Source of the DNA: Marinosulfonomonas sp.
Lineage (GTDB): Bacteria; Pseudomonadota; Alphaproteobacteria; Rhodobacterales; Rhodobacteraceae
Direction: 5' to 3'
DNA length: 17,774 nucleotides
NCBI GenBank assembly: GCA_015494385.1
Contig: WGBJ01000120.1
Span: 1 to 17,774 of the forward strand
This document shows, in pieces, positions 8,249 to 16,201 of the stretch (position 1 is the stretch's first letter; the number at the start of each line of letters is the position of its first letter). The notes below the pieces were generated by a model. That model saw only the letters and a program-made list of their open reading frames with translations, did not search any database and was not told where the DNA came from. Both the position numbers and the translations under genes were made by a program.

Positions 8249-8602
8249 ATGAAAGCATTTCGTGAATTAGCCACTCATGCTGATCAGTACATTGCGGATT
8301 TGTCAGTTTCTGGAGAGCCGGTTCCCGGAGTGATAGATGATTACTCCAAACATGACCCACATGATTGGCAGAAAATTGTATTGCACTACCTCTTAAATCA
8401 TAATGACAGGTATCGCTCCAATTTACATTCTGAAGTATTAAAAGAGATATCTGCGATAGAAACGGATGCCCAGTTTTCGGAATTATTGGAAATACAAAAC
8501 GAAGTATCTGGCGTGTATATCATCAGCGAGGAAAACAAACGGCAGGATTTACTGCGCCTTAAAGAAGCATTAAAAAGGGCTGTGGAATCTGGGCTAACCT
8601 AG
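8249..8602 (+). CDS. Hypothetical small soluble protein, AT-rich orphan
   Basis: 117 residues from the ATG at 8249, preceded by AGGGA at a suitable distance. I do not recognise the family. The protein is hydrophilic with no signal peptide or membrane segment, acidic, and predicted by eye to be mostly helical: residues 1-20, 38-55, 60-80 and a final charged helix (NKRQDLLRLKEALKRAVES). Base composition and codon choice (TTA, ATA, AAA, AGG) differ plainly from the GC-rich neighbours on both sides, which suggests recent acquisition. It stands alone between the dipeptidase and the 3' end of the convergent catabolic operon, so context gives no role. It could also be an immunity or antitoxin-like protein that lost its partner; that is only a guess. 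Confidence 0.55.
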   Translation: MKAFRELATHADQYIADLSVSGEPVPGVIDDYSKHDPHDWQKIVLHYLLNHNDRYRSNLHSEVLKEISAIETDAQFSELLEIQNEVSGVYIISEENKRQDLLRLKEALKRAVESGLT

Positions 8603-8611
8603 CAGAGCATA

Positions 8612-8629
8612 GGGTGCATGATATCACCC
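8612..8629. terminator. Small hairpin between convergent genes
   Basis: GGGTG at 8612-8616 pairs with CACCC at 8625-8629 across an 8-nt loop, between the ends of the orphan gene (plus) and the flavoenzyme gene (minus). The stem is short and no T-run follows on either strand, so termination here is only possible. Confidence 0.25.
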
Positions 8630-8666
8630 CCCAGCCGCCATATTCGCGCAATTTCATACGGACATC

Positions 8667-11105
8667 TCAGCCTTTGATCCGCTTCATTATCGCGTCATAC
8701 AGCGGGGTCATGTGGACGGTGCAGGGCACGCGCTCGGTGGCGACTTCCAGTTCATAGCTGCCCTCCATGATATAATCGCGCGTCACCCCGTCCGGATTGC
8801 GGACATAGCCGTAACCGATTGATTTATCGACGGTATATCCAAAACCGCCCGAGGTCAGCCAGCCCACCCGTTCGCCGTTGCGATAGATGGTTTCGCGGCC
8901 CAGAAGCACCACGTCAGGATCACAAGTGAAACAGGCCATCATCTTTTTCACCCCACCGTCCGCCTGCACCTGCGCGGCCTCGCGGCCCTTGAACGGGGTG
9001 TTGCCTTTCAGTTTCACGGCCCAGCCAAGGCCCGCTTCATGCGGGGTGTGGTCGGGGCCGATGTCAGCCCCCCACGCACGGTATCCTTTTTCCAGCCGCA
9101 GGGATTCAATCGCGCGGTAGCCGGCGTTCTTCAGCCCGTGTTCGGCCCCCGCCTGCATCAAAGCCGCGTAAACCGTGGTGGCGTATTCGACCGGCAGGTG
9201 CAGCTCCCACCCCAACTCGCCGACATAAGTCACCCGCAGCGCCAGAACGGGGCAGCCCGCGATACCGATGGTTTTGGTGGTGCCAAAGGGGAATCCCGCG
9301 TTTGACACATCGGCGCGTGTGACCGCTTGCAGGATGTCGCGCGCACGCGGTCCCATCAGGGACAGCACCGCGTTGCTTGAGGTAATATCGAACAGTTGGC
9401 AATTCATCCCGTCGGGAATATTGCGGGAAATCCAGTCGAAATCATGGGTGGCAAAGCCGGTGCCGGTGACGATGTAGAATTCATCCTGCGACACCCGTGC
9501 AATGGTCAGATCGCACTCGATCCCGCCGTGATCGTTCAGCATCTGCGTATAGGTCAGCGCCCCGACGGGCTTGTCCACGTTATTGGCGCAAATCCAGTTC
9601 AGCGCGGCCAGCGCATCCGGCCCTTTCAATGCGAATTTGGCAAAGGATGTCTGGTCGAACAGCACAGCGGCCTCGCGGCACGCCTTATGCTCGCGCCCGA
9701 CCGCGTCAAACCAGTTCTGCCGCCCGAAGCTGTAGACATCCTGCGAGGTTTCGCCAGCACCGGCAAACCAGTTCGGACGCTCCCAGCCCAGCTTCTCGCC
9801 AAAACAGGCGCCCTGATCCTTCAGCACCTCGTAAAGCGGTGACTTGCGGCAGGGGCGACCGGATGAATGTTCCTCGTAAGGCCAGGCCATCGTGTAATGC
9901 TTGCCGTAGGCCTCAATGGTTCGGGTGCGCACCCAGTCGGTATCGAAATGCGGGCGGCCAAAGCGGCGGATGTCGGCGGACCATAGATCAAAGGGCGGCT
10001 CGCCATTTTTCACCCATTCGGCCAGCGCCATACCCGCGCCACCACCGGCGGCGATGCCAAAGGCGTTGAACCCCGCACCGACAAAGAAATTGCGCAATTC
10101 GGGCGCTTCGCCAATGATGAAATTACCATCCGGCGTGAAGCTTTCCGGTCCGTTGGTCAGCGTCTTGATGCCCGCCGTTTCCAGTGCCGGCACACGGCCC
10201 AGCGCCAATTCCATCAGCGGCTCGAAGTGGTCAAAGTTGCTGTCCAGCAGCGTGTAATGGAACCCCTTGGGGGTACCGTCCACCGCCCATGGAATCGGGT
10301 TAGGCTCGTAACCGCCCATCACCAGCCCGCCGACCTCTTCCTTGTAATAGGTCAGGCGGTCCGGGTCGCGCAGGGTGGGCAGGTCTTTGGGCATACCGGC
10401 AATCGGTTCGGTCACCATGTATTGATGCTCCATGCTGACCAGCGGGATGTTGACGCCAAAACGGGCGGCAAAGGTGCGGCTCCACTGCCCCGCACACAGC
10501 ACTACGGATTCACATTCAACGCGGGTCTGATCGGTGATCACCGCCTTGATCACGCCTTTGTCGATCTCAAGGTCCGTGACCTTGCAATCCTCAACAATCT
10601 GCGCCCCGTTCATACGCGCGCCCTTGGCCAGCGCCTGCGTAATATCGGACGGATTGGCCTGCCCGTCCGTCGGCATAAAGGCCGCGCCGACCACATCGTC
10701 CACATTCATCAGCGGCCACAGGTCTTGGGCCTCTTGCGGGGTCAGCAGGTCCATTTGCAGGCCAAAGGATCGGGCGGTGGTGGCCTGTCGTTTGACCTCG
10801 GTCCAGCGTTCCTGATTGCAGGCCAGCCGCAAGCCGCCGTTCATCTTCCAACCCGTGCCCAACCCCGTTTCGGCCTCGATGCTGTTATACAGGTCCACCG
10901 AATAGCCCAAAAGCTGTGTGATGTTGGCATTGGAGCGTAGTTGCCCCACCAGACCGGCCGCGTGAAACGTGGTGCCCGATGTCAGTTTCTGGCGCTCCAG
11001 CAACAGCACCTCGACGCCCAGTTTCGCCAGATGGTAGGCCGTGGAACAGCCAACGATACCACCACCGATAATGACAACACGCGAGGATTTGGGCAGGGTT
11101 TTCAT
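8667..11105 (-). CDS. Dimethylglycine/sarcosine dehydrogenase-like FAD enzyme with C-terminal GcvT domain
   Basis: 812 residues from the ATG at 11105, which lies 7 nt after the kinase stop; the frame extends upstream into the kinase gene but conservation begins at VVIIGGGIVGCS. Layout: an N-terminal DAO-type FAD domain (GGGIVG at 14-19, Glu37 for the ribose), a linker domain (about 400-450), then a GcvT/aminomethyltransferase-like folate domain to the end (GELGWELHLP, RLEKGYRAWGADIG, HEAGLGWAVK). His48 in SGTTFHAAG sits where DMGDH and SarDH attach FAD covalently. The family oxidatively N-demethylates amino acids such as dimethylglycine or sarcosine and passes the one-carbon unit to tetrahydrofolate. 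No signal peptide: cytoplasmic. Being last in a transporter operon, it should act on the imported compound or a product of it. The exact substrate is open. Confidence 0.93.
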   Translation of the reverse strand: MKTLPKSSRVVIIGGGIVGCSTAYHLAKLGVEVLLLERQKLTSGTTFHAAGLVGQLRSNANITQLLGYSVDLYNSIEAETGLGTGWKMNGGLRLACNQERWTEVKRQATTARSFGLQMDLLTPQEAQDLWPLMNVDDVVGAAFMPTDGQANPSDITQALAKGARMNGAQIVEDCKVTDLEIDKGVIKAVITDQTRVECESVVLCAGQWSRTFAARFGVNIPLVSMEHQYMVTEPIAGMPKDLPTLRDPDRLTYYKEEVGGLVMGGYEPNPIPWAVDGTPKGFHYTLLDSNFDHFEPLMELALGRVPALETAGIKTLTNGPESFTPDGNFIIGEAPELRNFFVGAGFNAFGIAAGGGAGMALAEWVKNGEPPFDLWSADIRRFGRPHFDTDWVRTRTIEAYGKHYTMAWPYEEHSSGRPCRKSPLYEVLKDQGACFGEKLGWERPNWFAGAGETSQDVYSFGRQNWFDAVGREHKACREAAVLFDQTSFAKFALKGPDALAALNWICANNVDKPVGALTYTQMLNDHGGIECDLTIARVSQDEFYIVTGTGFATHDFDWISRNIPDGMNCQLFDITSSNAVLSLMGPRARDILQAVTRADVSNAGFPFGTTKTIGIAGCPVLALRVTYVGELGWELHLPVEYATTVYAALMQAGAEHGLKNAGYRAIESLRLEKGYRAWGADIGPDHTPHEAGLGWAVKLKGNTPFKGREAAQVQADGGVKKMMACFTCDPDVVLLGRETIYRNGERVGWLTSGGFGYTVDKSIGYGYVRNPDGVTRDYIMEGSYELEVATERVPCTVHMTPLYDAIMKRIKG

Positions 11106-11112
11106 AAGGGTC

Positions 11113-11994
11113 TCAGCTTTGCTTGTAAGTGTCATAGGCGCGCTGGAAACGGATAAGGTTTTCAGCGGTATAGGCGGCGTAGTCAATGTCGAGGGTTGAT
11201 GTAAGTTCGGACACCATGCTCCACATACATTCGCGCAAAAGCGAGGCGCATTTCATCGCGTGATAACGGTGCAGCAGATCGTCGGTGACCTGTCCCTCAT
11301 AGTAGAGATCCAGCATCACGGCCTCTTGCCCCTCGTTCAGGGAATTGTTGCTGGCCAGCCCGCCCAGATCGAACAGCGGTGAATTGAAACCGGCATAATC
11401 CCAGTCGATCAGCCACAGGCGTTTGCCGTCATCCAGAAAATTCGCCGCCATCAGATCGTTGTGGCCAAAGACGATTTCAACGGGGCCAACGGCGGCCTCC
11501 AGCTTTTCGGAAATGGCAAGGTAATCATCCAGTTGCGCGGCATAGTTGCTGTTACCTTCGCGCAGGGTGGCGGTGTAATCGCGGATCACATGGAACACCC
11601 AGAAGATCAGCGCGGGACCACGGAAATGTTTGGGGATTTCGTGATGGCAGCGCTGCAGCAGCGGGATGATGCGGGCCAGCATATCGGGGTCGGCCACGTC
11701 GGGTTCGTCCAGCGTTTTGGCATCGATATAGTCGATCACGGTCAACCCGTCCTCGACATGGACAACAGCAGGCGACAGACCCGCGGCATGGGCCGCACGC
11801 GCGGCGGCCAGCTCGTTAAAGCGCAGCAACTGGTGCTCGGGCAGATCATCGCCAAACCGGACCACATAACGGCCGGAATCGTCCGTTACAGTAAAGTTCA
11901 GATTGGTGCGTCCGCCGCCCAAAGGCTCAGGTTCGATATCCCCTTGCCAGATCGGCAATGACTTGATGCGGTTCAGGGCGGTCTCTTTATCCAT
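11113..11994 (-). CDS. Choline kinase/aminoglycoside phosphotransferase-family small-molecule kinase
   Basis: 293 residues. The Brenner-type catalytic loop is intact: His178-Asn-Asp180 through Asn185 (HNDLMAANFL), and the metal-binding Asp197 in LIDWDYAG; the N-lobe shows a Gly-rich GGGRTN turn and VVRFG strand. This is the fold of choline/ethanolamine kinases, LicA and APH enzymes, which transfer phosphate from ATP to a hydroxyl group. The ATG at 11994 overlaps the permease stop by 8 nt and has GGAGAG before it; the open frame upstream is inside the permease gene. Its place between transporter and demethylating flavoenzyme suggests that it phosphorylates the imported compound or a breakdown product. 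LicA-like choline kinase is the nearest guess, antibiotic resistance is unlikely in this setting. Confidence 0.9.
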   Translation of the reverse strand: MDKETALNRIKSLPIWQGDIEPEPLGGGRTNLNFTVTDDSGRYVVRFGDDLPEHQLLRFNELAAARAAHAAGLSPAVVHVEDGLTVIDYIDAKTLDEPDVADPDMLARIIPLLQRCHHEIPKHFRGPALIFWVFHVIRDYTATLREGNSNYAAQLDDYLAISEKLEAAVGPVEIVFGHNDLMAANFLDDGKRLWLIDWDYAGFNSPLFDLGGLASNNSLNEGQEAVMLDLYYEGQVTDDLLHRYHAMKCASLLRECMWSMVSELTSTLDIDYAAYTAENLIRFQRAYDTYKQS

Positions 11995-13990
11995 TTGCAC
12001 TCTCCAGTCCATATCTGACCCGCGCCGATCTGGCGCTGGCTGTGATAATTCTGTCGGCAATTATCGCGATAAATGCAATGGCAAAACCGGCGACCAGTCC
12101 GCGCCCCGTGTCGGCCTTGGTCAGGGCGATATAAACCTCTTGGCCCAAGTCGCGTGTACCCACCAGCGCGGTGATCACCAGCATCGACAGGGCCAGCATG
12201 ATGGTCTGGTTCAGCCCCAGCAGGATTTCCGGCAAGGCCAGTGGCAAACGGATGCGCGACAGCAACTGGCGTTTGGTGCAGCCCGAGACCACGCCCGCCT
12301 CGATCAACTCGGGACTGACCGAGCGCACGCCGTGGGCGGCATAGCGCACAGCAGGCACCACGGCGTACAGGACGATGGCGACCATGGCGGTAAAATCACC
12401 GATGCGAAACAGCATCACCACGGGGATCAGATAGACGAAACTGGGCAGGGTTTGCAGCGTGTCGATCAGCACGCCGATGATGCGCCCGGCCCGTTCATTC
12501 ACGGCCGCCAGAACCCCCAAGGGGATGCCGATCACGCTGGCGATCACCACGGATGTGCCGCACAGATATACTGTGATCATTGCCTTTTCCCACATGCCGG
12601 TTGCGGCGATGAATCCGGCCATCAGCAGGTTCATCAGGGCCAGTTTCCAGCCGCCAAAAGTCCAGCCAATGGCAGTGACCATTGCAATGGCCCAGACCCA
12701 CGGGATGCCAAGGAAGAAGCGTTTTACCGGCAGCAGGAACCCTTGCAGGAAGAACAGTTTGACCGCCTCGAACTGGTCATAGAAATTGATATTCAGGTAT
12801 TTCACCCCGTTGTCCCAGAACTTGCCGGTGGTCAGGGTGGCGGCATCCGGATAGGTCTGCACGGCGGGCAGGATCAGGCCAACCCCGTACGAGACCAGCA
12901 GAATGGCCAGCACGATCACACTGCGCGGGTGGCGCTTGATCCATGTGTCGCCTTTGGGCGGTGGGGTGAATGTGGTGGCACGCTGGGCAAAGGCCTGTGA
13001 CAGCCGGTCAATCGCCACCGCCAGAATGACAATCGCAATGCCGGCCTCGAACCCGCCACCGATGTTCAGGCGGCGCAGGGCGCTTAGCACATCAAAGCCA
13101 AGCCCCCCTGCCCCGATCATACTGGCGATAATCACCATGTTCAGCGACAGCATGATCACCTGATTGACCCCCACCACCAGGCTGGCCCGTGCCGAGGGCA
13201 CCAGCACCCGCCACGTCATCTGCCGCCGGGTGCAGCCGGACATCACGCCGAAATCCTTGATCTCGGGATCAACCGCGTGCAGCGCCATGGTGGTGATCCG
13301 CACCATTGGCGGCATGGCATAGATCACGGTCGCCACCAGCGCCGACACGGGACCAAAGCCGAACATGAACAGGATCGGCACCAGATAGGCGAAAATCGGG
13401 ATGGTTTGCATCAGATCCAGAATTGGCTTCAGGATGCGTTCAAACGACGGGTGGCGATAGGCGGTGATGCCCAGCAACAGCCCGCCAGCGACCCCGATCG
13501 GCACCGCAATCACCACCGAGGCCAGCGTCACCATCGCGCTTTCCCATTGCCCGAACACCGCCAGATACAGGAACGCCGCACCAACGATAGCGGCCAGCAG
13601 CCAGTCACGCGCGTAATGGCCCAGCGCCACCACCCCCGCCATGACCGCAATCCAGCTGAACGGCGGCACCAATTGCACCGCGCGGCGGCCGTGTCCTTCG
13701 ACAAACCCTTCGGCCAGCAGGGCGCGGGCCAGATTGTAGGGTTGCTCGATCATCCAGCTGATGCCGCGGGTGAATTCGGTGAAGGTGAACAGGCCGAAGG
13801 ATGCCTCCTCGACCAGCCATATCATCGCCGCCGAAATGCTGTCCTTTAGCGGGATCACCCACGCATCGGGGTATTGCATGGCCCAGCCCATTCCCGCCGC
13901 TTCCAGCCAGCCTTGGCCGAAGGTGGCCAACAGCCACGTCAGGGCAAACAGCCCCAGCCAGATCATGGATTTGGGAGAGACCCGCGCCAT
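11987..13990 (-). CDS. Betaine/TMAO-type ABC transporter permease, two permease domains fused in one chain
   Basis: 667 residues from the ATG at 13990, one nucleotide after the ATPase stop; a TTG start 10 codons upstream is less likely. Two complete ProW-like permease units are joined. Each has the cytoplasmic EAA loop that contacts the ATPase: VDPEIKDFGVMSGCTRRQ in the first half and VSPELIEAGVVSGCTKRQ in the second, each followed by LP-S/L-A and a NQxIMLxL helix. The halves also share QTIPIFAYLVPI and QTLPSFVYLIPV. Hydrophobic segments near the N-terminus and between the halves add further spans. Most ProW/ChoW proteins are about half this length and form homodimers; fused forms are known for TMAO-type (TmoV-like) transporters in roseobacters, from general knowledge. 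It should form the complete membrane channel alone, with two copies of the ATPase. Confidence 0.95.
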   Translation of the reverse strand: MARVSPKSMIWLGLFALTWLLATFGQGWLEAAGMGWAMQYPDAWVIPLKDSISAAMIWLVEEASFGLFTFTEFTRGISWMIEQPYNLARALLAEGFVEGHGRRAVQLVPPFSWIAVMAGVVALGHYARDWLLAAIVGAAFLYLAVFGQWESAMVTLASVVIAVPIGVAGGLLLGITAYRHPSFERILKPILDLMQTIPIFAYLVPILFMFGFGPVSALVATVIYAMPPMVRITTMALHAVDPEIKDFGVMSGCTRRQMTWRVLVPSARASLVVGVNQVIMLSLNMVIIASMIGAGGLGFDVLSALRRLNIGGGFEAGIAIVILAVAIDRLSQAFAQRATTFTPPPKGDTWIKRHPRSVIVLAILLVSYGVGLILPAVQTYPDAATLTTGKFWDNGVKYLNINFYDQFEAVKLFFLQGFLLPVKRFFLGIPWVWAIAMVTAIGWTFGGWKLALMNLLMAGFIAATGMWEKAMITVYLCGTSVVIASVIGIPLGVLAAVNERAGRIIGVLIDTLQTLPSFVYLIPVVMLFRIGDFTAMVAIVLYAVVPAVRYAAHGVRSVSPELIEAGVVSGCTKRQLLSRIRLPLALPEILLGLNQTIMLALSMLVITALVGTRDLGQEVYIALTKADTGRGLVAGFAIAFIAIIADRIITASARSARVRYGLESANG

Positions 13991-13991
13991 A

Positions 13992-15011
13992 TCAGGCCCC
14001 GTTCCCAACCAGCACGTCAATCACCCGCTGCGCATCAATCGCGCCAACGGCTTGCCCGTTTTCATCAATCACTTTCAATGGCTTGCCCGCGGCAACCACT
14101 TGCGAAGCCACCTCGTAAATCTTGGTACTGGCGGGTATACCTTCACCGCCACCATCAGCCCCTGCTTCCATCACGGCGCCCACACTCAACACCTTATCAC
14201 GCGGCACATGGCGGGTGAATTCCTGCACGTAGTCATCTGCCGGATTCAGCACCAGTTCCTCGGGCGTTGCGATCTGGATAATGTGGCCGTCTTTCATAAT
14301 CGCGATGCGGTCGGCAAGGCGAATTGCCTCGTCAAAATCATGGGTGATAAAGACGATGGTTTTCTTCAGCATCCCTTGCAGGCGCAGGAATTCATCCTGC
14401 ATCTCGCGGCGGATCAGCGGGTCCAATGCCGAAAACGGCTCGTCCAGAAACCAGATTTCCGGCTCGACCGCCAAGGAGCGCGCAATCCCGACCCGTTGTT
14501 GCTGCCCACCGGATAGTTCACGGGGGAAATAGCCTTCGCGCCCCTTCAGGCCGACCAGTTCGATCACCTCCAGCGCGCGGGCTTCGGCAGCGGATTTGCG
14601 TTGCCCTTGAATGCTCAGCGGAAAGGCGACGTTTTGCAAAACCGTCAGATGCGGCAACAGGGCAAAGTGTTGGAACACCATGCCCATTTTGTGGCGGCGC
14701 AATTCGATCAATTCGCGTTCGGACATCTTCAACATGTCCTGCCCGTCGATGGAAATCTCGCCCATAGTGGGTTCGATCAGCCCCGACAGCAAGCGCACCA
14801 GCGTGGATTTGCCCGAGCCGGACAGCCCCATAATCACAAAAATCTCGCCAGCCTCGATTTCCAGATCAGCGTGTTTGACCGCCCCGATCACGCCAAGCTT
14901 CTTCAACTCGTCGTCCGTCGGCGAAAACTGCTGGCTGTCCAGCATCTGCGACGGGATCGCACCGTATAGTTTCCACAGGTTTCTGCAGACAAGTTTTGCG
15001 GGGTGGGTCAT
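13992..15011 (-). CDS. Betaine/TMAO-type ABC transporter ATP-binding subunit (ProV/OpuAA-like)
   Basis: 339 residues. Motifs in order: Walker A GLSGSGKST (62-70), Q-loop Gln114, signature LSGGQQQR (166-173), Walker B and D-loop WFLDEPFSALD (187-197) and switch His224 (THD). The N-terminus carries the extra 25-45 residue insertion seen in ProV-like ATPases (LWKLYG to the helix before the first strand). After the nucleotide-binding domain comes a short C-terminal region with only one CBS-like unit (about 285-336), shorter than the paired CBS domains of E. coli ProV or OpuAA. It powers import through the fused permease encoded just downstream. A weak AGGCG ribosome site precedes the start; an out-of-frame ATG at 15015 is ignored. 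Confidence 0.95.
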   Translation of the reverse strand: MTHPAKLVCRNLWKLYGAIPSQMLDSQQFSPTDDELKKLGVIGAVKHADLEIEAGEIFVIMGLSGSGKSTLVRLLSGLIEPTMGEISIDGQDMLKMSERELIELRRHKMGMVFQHFALLPHLTVLQNVAFPLSIQGQRKSAAEARALEVIELVGLKGREGYFPRELSGGQQQRVGIARSLAVEPEIWFLDEPFSALDPLIRREMQDEFLRLQGMLKKTIVFITHDFDEAIRLADRIAIMKDGHIIQIATPEELVLNPADDYVQEFTRHVPRDKVLSVGAVMEAGADGGGEGIPASTKIYEVASQVVAAGKPLKVIDENGQAVGAIDAQRVIDVLVGNGA

Positions 15012-15036
15012 TCATTTCGCCTGTATTCAAGGTGTT

Positions 15037-15062
15037 GCGGGGCCAGCCATGACCGGCCCCGC
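15037..15062 (-). other. Stable GC hairpin between binding-protein and ATPase genes
   Basis: On the minus strand GCGGGGCCGG (15062-15053) pairs with CTGGCCCCGC (15046-15037) around a 6-nt loop, ten pairs including one G-U. No T-run follows, so it looks less like a full terminator and more like an mRNA-stabilising or attenuating stem. Such stems after binding-protein genes are a common way to give more binding protein than transporter. Confidence 0.65.
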
Positions 15063-15069
15063 AGATCGT

Positions 15070-16020
15070 TTACTGTGTAATCCAGCCCTGCCAGCGGGAT
15101 TCATTGGCGTCCATCCATGCGTTGACCACATCCTCGACGGATTTGCCATCCAGATCGACTTCGCCAACCATCGCGCTCATTTCCTCGTTGGTCAGGGTGT
15201 AGGCCTGCACGATCTTGTGCGCGCCGGGCCATTTGTCTTTCATACCCGCCCATGCGGCCTTCCAGATCGGGCCGCGCGGCTTGCCGCAATCATAGGCCTT
15301 GTCGGGGTTCACACCCCATGACGGGTCGGAATAGCATTCCGGTGTATAGGGCGGGAATTCCACAAACTCGCCTTCATATTTTGCCGGTGCCCAGTGTGGA
15401 ACATAGACCCACAAAATGACGGGCGCCTGCCGTTGATAGGCACTTTCCAGCTCGGCAAACAGCGCGGCATCGGTGCCCGCGTGGACCACTTCAAAGTCCA
15501 GCCCCAAGGCATCAACCCGCTCTTCGTCAAACCCGCCCCACGTAACAGGGCCGCCGACATAGCGCCCCTTTGGTGCGGTTTCCGGCGTGGCAAATTCACT
15601 GGCACAGGCCTTTAGCGCCTTCCAGTCGGGCAGACCGGGGCAGCGTTCTTTCATATATAGCGGATACCACCATTCCTCGATCGCTTGCAGACCGGTTTCG
15701 CCAACATTTTCCACCTTGCCGGTGGCAACGGCTTCGTCCAGCGCCTCTTGGCCGGTGGTGGCCCAGATTTCCATCGCCAGCGTCAGATCGCCGGTTTTCA
15801 GGCCAGCACATTGCGCGATGTAGTCGGCCTGCACATATTCGACGTTATAGCCCGCCTCTTCCAGCACAGCGCCCATGATCTGGGTGTTGATCAACTGGCC
15901 GGACCAGTCATGCAAAGTCAGTTTCAATGGATCGGCAGATTCGACCTCTGCCAGCGAAGCCGTGGCGACAAATGCACCAACAGCGGCCCCCATAAGGGTG
16001 CGTTTCAGTATATGCCTCAT
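15070..16020 (-). CDS. Periplasmic substrate-binding protein of the betaine/TMAO type (OpuAC/ProX-like)
   Basis: 316 residues with a classical signal peptide (basic start, hydrophobic 9-23, likely cut after ASLA at residue 24), so a periplasmic protein. The body fits the OpuAC-type family for quaternary amines, whose members hold the ligand in a cage of aromatic residues; candidate Trp are 39 (LHDWSG), 86 (MEIWAT), 117-118 (EEWWYP), 161 (VTWGG), 204 and 210 (LWVYVPHW). Cys127/Cys139 and Cys229/Cys245 are spaced like two disulfides. The ribosome site GGAGGTG lies close before the ATG. It is the first gene of the operon and is followed by a stable hairpin. Glycine betaine, choline, TMAO or a related compound are all possible ligands; the sequence alone does not decide. 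Confidence 0.93.
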   Translation of the reverse strand: MRHILKRTLMGAAVGAFVATASLAEVESADPLKLTLHDWSGQLINTQIMGAVLEEAGYNVEYVQADYIAQCAGLKTGDLTLAMEIWATTGQEALDEAVATGKVENVGETGLQAIEEWWYPLYMKERCPGLPDWKALKACASEFATPETAPKGRYVGGPVTWGGFDEERVDALGLDFEVVHAGTDAALFAELESAYQRQAPVILWVYVPHWAPAKYEGEFVEFPPYTPECYSDPSWGVNPDKAYDCGKPRGPIWKAAWAGMKDKWPGAHKIVQAYTLTNEEMSAMVGEVDLDGKSVEDVVNAWMDANESRWQGWITQ

Positions 16021-16127
16021 CGGGCACCTCCCAGGTTTTTAGTGACGGGATTCGCCCCGCCTTGGGCTCAAGGTGCGGCGATTCCCCGCATCCGTCAACA
16101 TTTTTACCGAATATCTGTGGGTTTCCC

Positions 16128-16182
16128 TTGGTTTTTCGTTGGCTTTTGAGGTTTTGCGCCGTAACTTGGCAAAATCGAAAAC
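16128..16182. promoter_or_regulatory. Divergent control region with TTTTCG-like repeats (candidate DeoR operator and promoter)
   Basis: The 181-nt gap between the binding-protein and DeoR genes holds TTGGTTTTTCG (16128-16138) directly followed by TTGGCTTTTGA (16139-16149) and GGTTTTGCG (16150-16158). The opposite strand has GTTTTCGATTTTG at 16182-16170. Direct repeats built on TTTCG/TTTTG words are known operators of DeoR-family proteins. A possible plus-strand promoter for the DeoR gene, TTGGCT (16139-16144), 17-nt spacer, TAACTT (16162-16167), overlaps them. On the minus strand a TTGACG word (16098-16093) could be the -35 for the transporter operon, with no clear -10. Confidence 0.45.
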
Positions 16183-16201
16183 CCGCAAACCCGAGGCCGG
16201 A

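Noticed and set aside
11113..11994. Aminoglycoside resistance gene
   Set aside because: The fold is shared by many small-molecule kinases, and its place in a transporter-demethylase operon points to metabolism.
11903..13000. Plus-strand open frame of 365 codons opposite the permease
   Set aside because: Composition dominated by His, Gln, Asp and Gly, no recognisable domain; it mirrors the hydrophobic codons of the permease.
16073..16201. N-terminal extension of the DeoR regulator from a GTG start
   Set aside because: The region holds the divergent promoter and repeat words, and the added peptide is not part of the DeoR fold; the ATG at 16202 has a good ribosome site.
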